Of a stretch of DNA of 64,000 nt, positions 33,893 through 43,300 are shown in pieces (position 1 is the stretch's first letter; each line of letters opens with the position of its first letter). Under the pieces are notes generated by a model that made no database searches, was not told where the DNA came from, and saw only the letters and a program-made list of their open reading frames with translations. Position numbers and translations under genes: made by a program. Location: positions 5,022,001-5,086,000 of the forward strand of contig NZ_LT594324.1 of NCBI RefSeq assembly GCF_900089605.1, given 5' to 3'. This stretch comes from Micromonospora narathiwatensis (GTDB lineage Bacteria > Actinomycetota > Actinomycetes > Mycobacteriales > Micromonosporaceae).

Positions 33893-34957
33893 TCACGTGG
33901 TCAGGCGGCCGTCGCGGCGGACCACCGGCAGCCCGCCGGGCAGGTGCACGGCGCCCTGCCCGTGCCAGTCGGTGACCAGGGCGTCCAACGCGGCGACGTG
34001 CCGGTGCGACAGGGCGGCCGGCGACGCGCCCAGCTCCCGGGCCCAGGCGTGCAGCACCCGGGTGCGTACCGCCGCCGGCAACCCGGCCAGCGCCTCGACC
34101 GCGAGCCCACCCTCAGCCGCCCGTACCGGCCGGACGGCCCCCGGCCGGTCACCCGCGACCGAAGCCGTCCGAGGGGACCCGTCAACCGGCTGCGGCAAGG
34201 GCACCGGCGGGCCGGCGAGCGCGGCGGCGGCCAGGGCGTCGAGGGCGGCGGTGTCGGCCGCGAGCTGGCGGGCGGTCCGGGCGAGGTTGTCCACCACCCC
34301 GGGACCGAGCGCCGCGACCAGGGCCGGCAGCGCGTCGGCACGGACCCGCGAGCGGGCGTACGCCGGGTCGGCGTTGTGCGGGTCGTCCCAGGGGGTCAGG
34401 CCGAGCGCGGCGCACGCCTTGCGGGTGTCCTCGCGGGCGACGTCGAGCAGCGGGCGCAGCAGCGGCACCCCGGCCAGCTCGCGGCGCTCCGGCATGCCGG
34501 CCAGGCCACGCGGGCCGGCGCCCCGGGCGAGCGCGAGCAGCACCGTCTCGGCCTGGTCGTCGCGGGTGTGACCGAGCAGCACCGCACCGGCGTGGTGCCG
34601 CCGGGCGACCTCGACCAGCGCCTCGTAGCGGGCCTCCCGGGCGGCCGCCTCCGGGCCACCGGGCCGCCCACCGACCCGTACGGGCACCGCCTCGACCGGG
34701 TCCAGGCCCTGCTCGCGCGCCCAGCCGGCGACCATCGCGGCCCGCTCGGCCGAACCCGGTTGCAGGCCGTGGTCGACGGTCACCAGGCCGGCGCGCCGGC
34801 CGAGGCGGGGCGCCACGAAGGCGGTCGCGGCGGCCAGCGCCAGCGAATCGGCGCCGCCGGAGCAGGCCACCAGCACCGGCCCCGCCCCGGGCAGCCCGGT
34901 CAACGCCCGGCGTACGGCGACCCGGACGGCGGCGACCGGCGGGGCGAGCGCGGCCAT
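33893..34957 (-). CDS. tilS: tRNA(Ile)-lysidine synthase
   Basis: A 354-residue PP-loop ATPase that makes lysidine at the wobble base of tRNA-Ile(CAU). The PP-loop SGGADSLAL is at about residues 33-41; further signatures are VDHGLQPGS, LLGHTRDDQAETVLL, GPRGLAGM, RPLLDVAREDTR and a RSRVRADALPAL stretch. ATG 34957 lies just after a remnant of the coupling repeat (34958-34987) that contains the stop of the upstream gene. GAACGAAG from the repeat may serve as a weak SD. Confidence 0.94.
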   Translation of the reverse strand: MAALAPPVAAVRVAVRRALTGLPGAGPVLVACSGGADSLALAAATAFVAPRLGRRAGLVTVDHGLQPGSAERAAMVAGWAREQGLDPVEAVPVRVGGRPGGPEAAAREARYEALVEVARRHHAGAVLLGHTRDDQAETVLLALARGAGPRGLAGMPERRELAGVPLLRPLLDVAREDTRKACAALGLTPWDDPHNADPAYARSRVRADALPALVAALGPGVVDNLARTARQLAADTAALDALAAAALAGPPVPLPQPVDGSPRTASVAGDRPGAVRPVRAAEGGLAVEALAGLPAAVRTRVLHAWARELGASPAALSHRHVAALDALVTDWHGQGAVHLPGGLPVVRRDGRLTT

Positions 34958-34987
34958 GGTGTCAGTCTTCGTTCGCGACCGCGGGCT
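34958..34987 (-). repeat. Remnant of the intra-operon coupling repeat
   Basis: The sequence from the stop of the DUF2342 gene to tilS reads TGAGCCCGCGGTCGCGAACG then AAG, matching both ends of the 59-bp repeats with the middle deleted. Here the base before TGA is C, so the GTGA start overlap of the full units is lost. Confidence 0.6.
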
Positions 34988-36057
34988 CAGTCGACGGCCG
35001 GGGTGGTGCGGGCCGGCCCGCCGTGCACCCGGGCCACCCAGGAGTCCGGGTCACCCAGCTCGTCCAGCCGGGGCAGGGTCAGCGGCGAAGCGAAGATCTT
35101 GTTGAAGCCCGCCATGCCGACCCGGTCCACCACACCGTGCACGAACTTGCGGCCCTCCGCGTACTGGCGCATCTTGACCTCGACGCCGAGCAGTCGGCGG
35201 ATCGCCTTCTCCAGCGGGTTGCCGGCCTCCCGGCGGCGGTTGAACGCCGACCGGATCGACTCGACGCTGGGAATCACCTGCGGGCCGACGCCGTCCATCA
35301 CGAACTCGGCGTGCCCTTCCAGCAGGGTCATCAGCGCCGTGAGCCGGTCGAGCACGGCCCGCTGCGCCGGGGTCTGCACGATGTCCAGCACGCTGGCCCG
35401 GCTCTCCGGGTCCTTCACCGCGTCGGAGAGGGTGGCGACGCCGCGCCGCAGCCGCTCCAGCAGGTGCTCGCCGCCCTGTGCGGCGTCCACGAACGCCTGC
35501 ACCTCGCTCAGGAAGTACGCGCGCATCCACGGCACGGCGGTGAACTGGGTCCGGTGCGTCACCTCGTGCAGGCACACCCAGAGCCGGAAGTCTCGGGGGT
35601 CGGCCTGCAACTTCCGCTCCACCTCGACGATGTTCGGCGCGACCAGCAGCAGTTGGCCAGGGTCGCCGGCGAAGACCTCGTACTGGCCGAGCACCCGGCC
35701 GGAGAGGTACGCCAGCACCGTGCCGGCCTGCACCCCGGTGAGCCGGGAGCCGATCGCCTCGGTCAGCGGCCCGGGAGGCTTGTCCCCGGAGATGCGGTGC
35801 ACCAACGGGGTGATCACCTCGCGCAGCCCGGCGATGTTGGCGGCCGCCCAGTCCCGGCGGTCCACCACGCGTACCGGCGGGTGGGTGACCTGGGCCCGCA
35901 GCCCTGTGTAGTCGGCGACGTGCCCGGCCGCCTCCTCGGTCAGCCGTCGCAGCTCGCCGACCACGTCGGTGGCCTCTGCGTACGACACCCGGGGGCCCGA
36001 CTTGCCCAGTGCCCCCGCGGTGGCGGCGGCCAGATCCCAGTCCACGAACTGCGCCAT
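34987..36057 (-). CDS. DUF2342 zinc-dependent metalloprotease-like protein
   Basis: A 356-residue protein beginning MAQFVDWDLAAATAG with a zincin-like motif HEVTH near residues 170-174 (LWVCLHEVTHRTQFTAVPWMR) and a downstream Glu in LEGHAEFVMDGVG. This is the DUF2342 family, sometimes annotated as coenzyme F420 biosynthesis-associated, found next to dacB and tilS in actinobacteria. ATG 36057 is preceded at 6 nt by TACCGT, a leaderless promoter. Much longer upstream frames lack similarity. It stops inside the repeat remnant before tilS. Confidence 0.85.
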   Translation of the reverse strand: MAQFVDWDLAAATAGALGKSGPRVSYAEATDVVGELRRLTEEAAGHVADYTGLRAQVTHPPVRVVDRRDWAAANIAGLREVITPLVHRISGDKPPGPLTEAIGSRLTGVQAGTVLAYLSGRVLGQYEVFAGDPGQLLLVAPNIVEVERKLQADPRDFRLWVCLHEVTHRTQFTAVPWMRAYFLSEVQAFVDAAQGGEHLLERLRRGVATLSDAVKDPESRASVLDIVQTPAQRAVLDRLTALMTLLEGHAEFVMDGVGPQVIPSVESIRSAFNRRREAGNPLEKAIRRLLGVEVKMRQYAEGRKFVHGVVDRVGMAGFNKIFASPLTLPRLDELGDPDSWVARVHGGPARTTPAVD

Positions 36058-36063
36058 GAACCA

Positions 36064-36069
36064 ACGGTA
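36064..36069 (-). promoter_or_regulatory. -10 box of a leaderless promoter for the DUF2342 gene
   Basis: TACCGT on the minus strand ends 6 nt before the ATG at 36057, in the 79-bp gap after dacB. Confidence 0.5.
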
Positions 36070-36136
36070 CCCGCGCCGTGACACCCCCACCCCGGCTCGC
36101 GGCGGGCGGTCGACGTGGTCGCCGGGCCGGGACGGG

Positions 36137-38101
36137 TCAGCGGCAGCCGCAGCCGGCCAGCGCGGAGCTGATCCGGTCGAGTGCCTCCCGGGTGTCGTCG
36201 AGGCTGCCGGTCGTCCTGTCAGTGAGCACGGCAAAGGTGAGCAACCGGCCGTCGGCGGTGGTGACCAGCCCGGCGATCGCGTTGACTCCGGTCAGCGTGC
36301 CGGTCTTGGCCCGGACCACGCCGGCTCCGGCCTTCGTCGCCGACTTCTGGTAGCGCGTGTCCAGGGTGCCGGACCACCCGCCGACCGGCAGGCCGCCGAA
36401 GATCGCCGCCAGCTCCGGGTGGCTGCCGTTGCCGGCAAGGGTGATCAGGTCGGTGAGCAGGGACGGGCTGATCCGGTTGGTCCGGGACAACCCGCTGCCG
36501 TCGGCCAGGCTGATCTCGTCGGCCGGCAGGCCCAGCTCGCCGAGCGTCTGGTCGGTGGCGGCCGCGCCCCCGACGAACGAGGCCGGCTTGCCCTTGGTCA
36601 GCGCCACCTGCCGGGCCAGGTACTCGGCGATGACGTTGTCGCTGTCACTGATCATGATGTCGACCAGCCGGATCATCGGCAGCGACTCGACCTTGCCCAG
36701 TTCGGTGCCGGGCGCGGCGGTCGCCCCGGCCGCGGCGCCGGAGTCGGCGGGCGCGGTGCCCCGCTTCACCTCGGCGGCGGCCCCGGAGAGCCCGAGCAGC
36801 TTCGCGAACCGCCGGCCGGCGGTCAGGTCGGGCTGGGGCACCCGCTCGGCCGCGCCGTGGGCCTCGTCGAAGTTCTTCCGGGCCCCCGCCGGATCCGCGC
36901 GGGCGGCATCGGTCGTCAGCGCGGTGATCGCCGCGCCGAAGCCGCCGGTGGGGATGTCGGAGTCCCAGCCGGGCTCGTACACCGGGCCGGAGAACAGGGA
37001 CGAGTCGACCGTGACCTTCGTCGGTGCGGTGCCGCCGAGCGCCTTGCGTACCTGGGCGGCCAGGTCGTCGAGCCGGGCCGCGCCCGGGTAGAAGCCGTTC
37101 TTGTCCACCGCGAGGGTCGGGTCGCCAGCGCCGACGAGGACCACCTCGCCCGGGGCCGAGCCGGCCACCGCCCGGGTGGGAATCCGGTACGCCGGCCCCC
37201 GGGCGGCCAGCACGGCCACCCCGGTCGCCAGCTTCGTCACCGACGCGGGGACGGTGGGGTCGTCCTGCCCGCGGCCGTACAGCTCCTGGCCGGTGGCCAC
37301 GTCGGCCACCGACACGTTCACCCGGTCGCCGAGCGCGGCCGCGCGGACCAGCGGTTCGAGCGCGGCACGTACCCCCTCGGGGGCCGGCAGCGGCGCGTTG
37401 GCGTCGGCGCGGGCGAGCACGGCCGGCGGGTCGGGCTCGGGCGACTGACCGCTCGCCTTCGGCGTGCCGTCCCCACCCAACCAGCCGGCGACCGGGCCGG
37501 GGCGGACCACGGCCAGCCCGACGCCGGCCAGGGCGACGATCAGCACGGCGGACAGCAGCGCCACCAGTCGGAGGCGGCGGCGCGGGGGTGGCGGGGGCGG
37601 GGGTGGGGCGGCCCCGACGGGCGGGACGGGCGGGCTCACCGGCATCCCGCCGGGCGCGTCGTGCGCCGGCCAGCTCACCGGGGCGGGCGGATTCGGGCCG
37701 GCGGGACCGGGGCCGTACCACCCGGGGTCGGCCCGGCCCACCGGGTCGCCGCCGTACTCCCGGGGACCGGCGCGGTACCCCTGCGGATCGGCGCCGTACT
37801 CCCGGGGACCGGCGCCGTACCCCTGCGGGTCGCCGCCGTACTCCCGAGGGCCGGGACGGTATCCCTGCGGATCGGCGCCGTACTCCCGAGAGCCGGGACG
37901 GTGCGGGTGGCCGCCGTACTCCTGCGGGTCGGTGCGGTACGCCTGTGGGTCGGCGCGGCCGACGGAGGCGGACCCGGTCGGGCGTCCCGGAACGCGCGGG
38001 AACTGCGCGTCAGGAATCGGTACGCGCCCGCTGGCACCGGAGGCGCCGGTTCCACGTCCGTCAACCCTCTCGGGGCGGTAGTGTGAATCTTCCCTCCCCA
38101 C
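36137..38101 (-). CDS. dacB: D-alanyl-D-alanine carboxypeptidase/endopeptidase (PBP4 type)
   Basis: A 654-residue class C penicillin-binding protein. The cytoplasmic N-terminus (about 160 residues) has a tandem repeat of a 14-residue unit like GPREYGADPQGYRA; a TM anchor follows (LVALLSAVLIVALAGVGLAVV). The catalytic motifs are SVTK (VPASVTKLATGVAVLA), SDN (ISDSDNVIAEYL) and KTG (VRAKTGTLTGVNAIAGLV). It trims peptidoglycan stem peptides outside the membrane. GTG 38101 has a purine-rich SD (GGAGGAGGGGG). Divergent from ppa. Confidence 0.92.
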   Translation of the reverse strand: MGREDSHYRPERVDGRGTGASGASGRVPIPDAQFPRVPGRPTGSASVGRADPQAYRTDPQEYGGHPHRPGSREYGADPQGYRPGPREYGGDPQGYGAGPREYGADPQGYRAGPREYGGDPVGRADPGWYGPGPAGPNPPAPVSWPAHDAPGGMPVSPPVPPVGAAPPPPPPPPRRRLRLVALLSAVLIVALAGVGLAVVRPGPVAGWLGGDGTPKASGQSPEPDPPAVLARADANAPLPAPEGVRAALEPLVRAAALGDRVNVSVADVATGQELYGRGQDDPTVPASVTKLATGVAVLAARGPAYRIPTRAVAGSAPGEVVLVGAGDPTLAVDKNGFYPGAARLDDLAAQVRKALGGTAPTKVTVDSSLFSGPVYEPGWDSDIPTGGFGAAITALTTDAARADPAGARKNFDEAHGAAERVPQPDLTAGRRFAKLLGLSGAAAEVKRGTAPADSGAAAGATAAPGTELGKVESLPMIRLVDIMISDSDNVIAEYLARQVALTKGKPASFVGGAAATDQTLGELGLPADEISLADGSGLSRTNRISPSLLTDLITLAGNGSHPELAAIFGGLPVGGWSGTLDTRYQKSATKAGAGVVRAKTGTLTGVNAIAGLVTTADGRLLTFAVLTDRTTGSLDDTREALDRISSALAGCGCR

Positions 38102-38254
38102 GACCCCCTCCTCCCCCGCTCGAAAGCACCTTGGGTGACACTACTTCGGTCCGAACACTATGCGGCGGCCGGAGCCGGCGGGGGCAGTTCCCCGTCCGGG
38201 CGCGGCGGCACTGGTTTCCGTTAGCCAGCGTGGGCAAACGAGGGAGCGTGGAAG

Positions 38255-38755
38255 ATGGATTTCGACGTCACGGTTGAGATCCCGAAGGGTCACCGCAACA
38301 AGTACGAGGTGGACCACGCGACCGGCCGGATCCGGCTGGACCGTACCCTCTTCACCTCCACGCAGTACCCGGCCGACTACGGCTTCATCGAGGGCACCCT
38401 CGGCGAGGACGGCGACCCGCTGGACGCGCTGGTGCTGGTCCCCGAGCCGACCTTCCCGGGCTGCCTGATCCGCTGCCGGACCATCGGCATGTTCCGGATG
38501 ACCGACGAGAAGGGCGGCGACGACAAGGTCCTCTGCGTCCCCTACGAGGATCCGCGCCAGGAGCACCTGCGGGACATCCACCACCTGGGCGAGTTCGACC
38601 GGCTGGAGATCCAGCACTTCTTCGAGGTGTACAAGGACCTGGAGCCCGGCAAGTCGGTCGAGGGCGCGACCTGGGTGGGCCGTACCGAGGCCGAGGCCGA
38701 GATCCAGGCGTCGTACCAGCGCGCCAGGGAGGCCGCCGAGCGCGGCGAGCACTGA
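38255..38755 (+). CDS. ppa: Inorganic pyrophosphatase
   Basis: A 166-residue family I pyrophosphatase, cytoplasmic, hydrolysing PPi to phosphate. Motifs: [20 protein letters not shown], the Asp-rich active site [12 protein letters not shown], and [30 protein letters not shown] 38255 has GGGAG 10 nt upstream. Monocistronic, followed by a strong terminator. Confidence 0.97.
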   Translation: MDFDVTVEIPKGHRNKYEVDHATGRIRLDRTLFTSTQYPADYGFIEGTLGEDGDPLDALVLVPEPTFPGCLIRCRTIGMFRMTDEKGGDDKVLCVPYEDPRQEHLRDIHHLGEFDRLEIQHFFEVYKDLEPGKSVEGATWVGRTEAEAEIQASYQRAREAAERGEH

Positions 38756-38769
38756 TCTTCGACGTCGAC

Positions 38770-38803
38770 GGGCCCGGGCCGCTCCACCGAGCGGCCCGGG
38801 CCC
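38770..38803. terminator. Strong bidirectional terminator between ppa and eccD
   Basis: A perfect 15-bp GC-rich stem (38770-38784 with 38789-38803) and a CACC loop, placed between the convergent genes ppa and eccD. Confidence 0.85.
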
Positions 38804-38813
38804 GCGCCTATCC

Positions 38814-40217
38814 TCAGCCGAGCAGCCCGCGGGCCCGGTCGTAGAGGTCCAGCACCGCACAGGCCACCGGCACCACGGAGATCACCAGCGCGGTGTCGGC
38901 CAGGTCGGCCAGCCGACCGACGTACGGGGACACCGGCCGCCGGGCGTACGTGGCACCGGCCGCGACGGCGAGCAGCGCCAGGGCGAGCCCGCCGACGGCC
39001 AGGACGAGCCGGCCGCCCGGGCCGGCGTGGCCGACGAGCACCGCGCCGAGCAGGGCGTACCCGGTCAGCCCGGCGGTCACGGTGGGCACCCGGTGACGGA
39101 CCGCCACGAACAGCCGGGAGCGCAGCAGCAGCACCGCGCAGCCGACCGCCGCCAGCAGCCGGCCGGCCCACCCACCGGTCATGGCCAGCACCGCCGTGGC
39201 GGTGACCGCCAGCAGGGCGTGCCCGAGCAGCATCCCGGTGAGCGTCTCCTCGGTCCGGGCCACCGCCGCGTGCACCCGGCCCCGGTCGGGCAGGTCGCGG
39301 ACGCCGTCGGGGCCACCGGCCGGGGTGCCGGGCGGCAGGGTGATCGGCGGCAGCGGCACCTTGCCGAGCCGGATGGCCAGCAGCGGCAGCCCGCCGAGCG
39401 CGAAGACCAGCACGCAGAGCAGCACCGCGGCGGTGCCGGCCGGGTCGAGGAGGAGCCCGCCGAGGGCGGCGAGCCCGCCGGCCGCCCCGGTGGTGGCGCC
39501 GGCCACGAAGACCCGGGACCGGCTCGCCACCCCGAGCAGGCCGAGCACCGACACCAGCAGCAGCGCCACCGAACCGGCCAACAGCTCGGGCGCGCCCACC
39601 CAGGGCAGCGGCCCGAACGGGCCGACCGGGTCGCCGGAGCCGACCGCGAGGGCGCCGGCCGCGGCGGCGTACGGCAGGGCGTACCCGCCGAGGGTCGCGC
39701 CGGCCGGCCCGTCCCCGTACGCCCGGGAGGCGACGGTGGCGGCGAGCACGAGGAGCAGGGCCACCGCGGCGGCGACCGGCCAGCCGGTGCGGTGCCCGGG
39801 CCCGGCGGCCAGCACGGCGAGCAGCCCCACGATGAGTGGCACACCCGCCCCGGCCAGGGTCGCGCCCCGGGTGGCGGCCGGCGACCAGGCGGCACCCCGA
39901 CGCCGGGCTCCGTCGGCGATCGCCTCGACCACGTCGTCGTACTCCAGCTCGGGCCACTGGGCGCGGGCCGGGACGAGGTGCAGCACCTCGCCGTCGCGTA
40001 CGCCCTGGGGCAGCAGCGCCTGCGCGGTGGCCAGCACCGCGCCGTCGGTACGCCGAAGCACCCAGCCGCCGTGCCGTTCGCCGTCGTCGGCGAGCCCCTC
40101 CCCGGCGTGCCGCAGCACCTCGGGCAGCAGCTCGGCCAGGGGAACCTGTTCCGGCAGGGCCACGTCCACCCGCCGTTGCGGGGCGCTGATCGTGACCCGG
40201 GCCAGCCCGGTCGTCAT
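38814..40217 (-). CDS. eccD: Type VII secretion membrane channel protein EccD
   Basis: A 467-residue EccD: an N-terminal ubiquitin-like (YukD) domain of about 90 residues (LARVTISAPQRRVDVALPEQ... GEVLHLVPA) followed by about eleven TM segments from residue 125 to the end. EccD forms the vestibule of the ESX inner-membrane complex with EccB, EccC and EccE. The start ATG 40217 has GGAGA 9 nt upstream. It diverges from eccC across 103 bp. No eccB, eccE or esx gene is found in the window. Confidence 0.88.
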   Translation of the reverse strand: MTTGLARVTISAPQRRVDVALPEQVPLAELLPEVLRHAGEGLADDGERHGGWVLRRTDGAVLATAQALLPQGVRDGEVLHLVPARAQWPELEYDDVVEAIADGARRRGAAWSPAATRGATLAGAGVPLIVGLLAVLAAGPGHRTGWPVAAAVALLLVLAATVASRAYGDGPAGATLGGYALPYAAAAGALAVGSGDPVGPFGPLPWVGAPELLAGSVALLLVSVLGLLGVASRSRVFVAGATTGAAGGLAALGGLLLDPAGTAAVLLCVLVFALGGLPLLAIRLGKVPLPPITLPPGTPAGGPDGVRDLPDRGRVHAAVARTEETLTGMLLGHALLAVTATAVLAMTGGWAGRLLAAVGCAVLLLRSRLFVAVRHRVPTVTAGLTGYALLGAVLVGHAGPGGRLVLAVGGLALALLAVAAGATYARRPVSPYVGRLADLADTALVISVVPVACAVLDLYDRARGLLG

Positions 40218-40249
40218 CGATTTCTCTCCATATCGAGCGGGAACGGTGG

Positions 40250-40278
40250 CTGACGGACGACAGGACTTTACCTACCAT
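40250..40278 (+). promoter_or_regulatory. Candidate eccC promoter
   Basis: CTGACG (40250-40255) and TACCAT (40273-40278) with a 17-bp spacer, upstream of eccC. Confidence 0.4.
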
Positions 40279-40320
40279 GAGCCAGGCTCGGGTTACCGAG
40301 AGCCACATTCGGGAGGGCGA

Positions 40321-43300
40321 GTGTCCACTGTCGTCATCAAGCGGCCGCCGCGCCGACCGGCCCCGGAGATCCCGGTCGGCGAGCTGCCCGTGGAGGCGCC
40401 GCCGGAGATCCCCGTCGGCACCGGCGGGCGCTGGCAGCAGGCGCTCATGGTGCTGCCCATGCTCGGCGGCACGGTGGCGATGGCGATGATGTTCGGCCGG
40501 GGCGGTGGGGCCTACTCGTACGTGGTGGGCGGCATGTTCGGGCTCTCCTCGCTGGCGATGCTGGTCACCTCGTGGGGCGGCGCGGGCCCGAAGAAGTCGG
40601 AGATGATGGCCGCCCGCCGGGAGTACCTGCGCCACCTGGCCACCCTGCGCCGGCGGGTGCGAAACACCGCCGGGGCGCAGCGGGCCGGGCTCTACTACCG
40701 GCACCCCGACCCCGGGCGGCTCTGGTCGACGGTGGAGAGCCACCGGGTGTGGGAGCGCCGGCCGGGTGACCCGGACTTCGCCGTGGTCCGGGTGGGGGTC
40801 GGGCCGCAGACGCTGGCCACCCCGCTGGTCCCGCCGGTCACCCGGCCGCTGGAGGAACTGGAGCCGATGACCGCGGGAGCGCTGCGGCGCTTCCTCGACG
40901 CGTACTCGGTGGTGCCGGAACTGCCGGTGGCGCTCTCGCTGCGCAGCTTCGCCCGGGTCCACCTGCGCGGACCGGGTCCGCGACCTGGCGCCGTCGGCGC
41001 ACACGGCACCGGCTCGCCGGCCGCGCAGGCGCTGGCCCGGGCCATGCTCACCCAGCTCGCCGTCTTCCACGCCCCCGACGAGCTGCTGATCGCGGTCTGC
41101 GCCGGCCCGGAGCGGCGCCCGCTCTGGGAGTGGGTCAAGTGGCTGCCACACGCCCACCACCCCGGCCGCACCGACGCGCTCGGCCCGGTCCGGCTGGTCA
41201 CCAGCTCCGCCGCCGAACTGGAACGGCTCCTCGACGAGGTGCTGGCCAGCCGTTCGCGGTTCAGCCCGGCCGGCCCGGCCACGGACGGCCCGCACGTGGT
41301 GGTGGTGCTCGACGGGGGTGACCTGACCGGGGCCACCGACCTGGTCGGCGACGGCGGCATCGACGCGGTCACCGTGCTCGATCTGGACACCCCGCCACCC
41401 CGCCTGCTCGACCGGTACGCCCTGCTGCTCGACCTGGCCGACGGGCGGCTGCGGTCGCACTCGGTCGAGGGACCCGCCGAGGTGGGCACCCCCGACGGGC
41501 TGGACCTCGCCGACGCCGAGGCGGTCGCCCGCCGGCTCGCCCCGCTGCGACTCGCCGGCACGGTACGCGGACCCGACGCCCCGCCCGGCGCCGAGCCGGG
41601 CCTGCCCGAACTGCTCGGCATCGGCGCCCCGGAGAGCTTCACCGCCGAGCAGGGCTGGACGCACCGGGCCGCCCGGGACCGGCTGCGGGTGCCGATCGGG
41701 GTGGGCGCCGACGGCGGCGCGATCGAGCTGGACCTCAAAGAGTCGGCGCAGGACGGCATGGGCCCGCACGGGCTGCTCATCGGTGCCACCGGCTCCGGAA
41801 AGTCGGAACTGCTCCGCACCCTGGTGCTGGGCCTGGCCGCCACGCACAGCTCGGAGCAGCTCAACTTCGTCCTGGTCGACTTCAAGGGCGGGGCCACCTT
41901 CGCGCCGTTCACGCGGCTGCCGCACACCGCCGCGGTGATCACCAACCTGTCCGACGCGCTGCCCCTGGTCGACCGCATGGTCGACGCGATCAACGGCGAG
42001 CTGATGCGCCGGCAGGAGCTGCTGCGCCGGGCCGGCAACTTCGCCAGCCTGCGCGACTACGAGCGGGCCCGGGCCGCCGGCACCCCGCTCGCCCCGCTGC
42101 CGTCGCTGCTGCTGATCTGCGACGAGTTCTCCGAGCTGCTCTCCGCCAAGCCGGACTTCATCGACCTGTTCGTCCAGATCGGCCGGTTGGGCCGGTCGCT
42201 CGGCGTACATCTGCTGCTCGCCAGTCAGCGGCTGGAGGAGGGGCGGCTGCGCGGGCTCGACACCCACCTGTCGTACCGGATCGGGTTGCGGACCTTCTCC
42301 GCCCTGGAGTCACGGACGGTGCTCGGGGTGCCGGACGCGTACGAGCTGCCCCGTACCCCCGGGCACGGCTACCTGCGCGCGGGCACCGACCCGCTGATCC
42401 GGTTCAAGGCCGCGTACGTCTCCGGCCCGGTACCCCGCCGGGGCGGCCCGGCGGGCGGGGCCGACGCGGGCCCGGCCCGGCTGCTGACCTTCTCCACGCA
42501 TCTCGTGCCGGTGCCCGAGCCGGCCGCCCCGGTCGCGCTCCCCGCCGTGGAGGAGACCACGGAGAGCCTGCTCGACCTGCTGGTCGGGCGGCTCGCCGGT
42601 CAGGGGCCGCCGGCACACCAGGTGTGGCTGCCGCCGCTGGACTCCGCCCCCGCCCTCGACGAGCTGCTCGGCCCGGTGGGGGCCGACCCGGTACGCGGGC
42701 TCACCGTCGGCAACCCGGAGCTGCACGGCGCCCTCCAGGTGCCGGTGGCCGTGGTGGACAAGCCGTTCGAGCAGCGCCGGGACCTGTTGTGGCTGGCCCT
42801 GGACGGGGCGGCCGGCCACGTGGCCGTGGTCGGCACCACGCGCAGCGGCCGGTCCACGGTGCTGCGGACGCTGATCTGCGCGCTGGCGCTCACCCACACC
42901 CCGGCCGAGGCGCAGGTCTACTGCCTGGACCTCGGCGGCGGGACGCTCGGCGCGCTGCGCGACCTGCCGCACGTCGGCGGGGTGAGCGGACGCGCGGACG
43001 ACACCGCCGTACGCCGTACCGTCGGGGAGATCGTCACCCTGCTGGCCGAGCGGGAGCGGCGCTTCGCCGAGGCGGGCGTGGAGTCGATGGCGGCCTGGCG
43101 ACGGCGGCGGGCCGCGGCGCTTGCCGGCGGGCAGCCCGACACCGACCCGTTCGGGGACGTTTTCCTGGTCATCGACGGCTGGAACACCCTGCGCAAGGAC
43201 TACGAGGACCTGGAACCGCTGGTCACCGAGCTGGCCATCCGGGGCCTCGCGTACGGGGTACACGTGGTGGCCACCGCCCTGCGCTGGTCGGACTTCCGGC

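Noticed and set aside
38542..42267. A 1241-codon open frame antisense to ppa, eccD and eccC
   Set aside because: The opposite-strand products EccC and Ppa have clear catalytic motifs; this frame has none and is Arg/Pro/Gly-rich.
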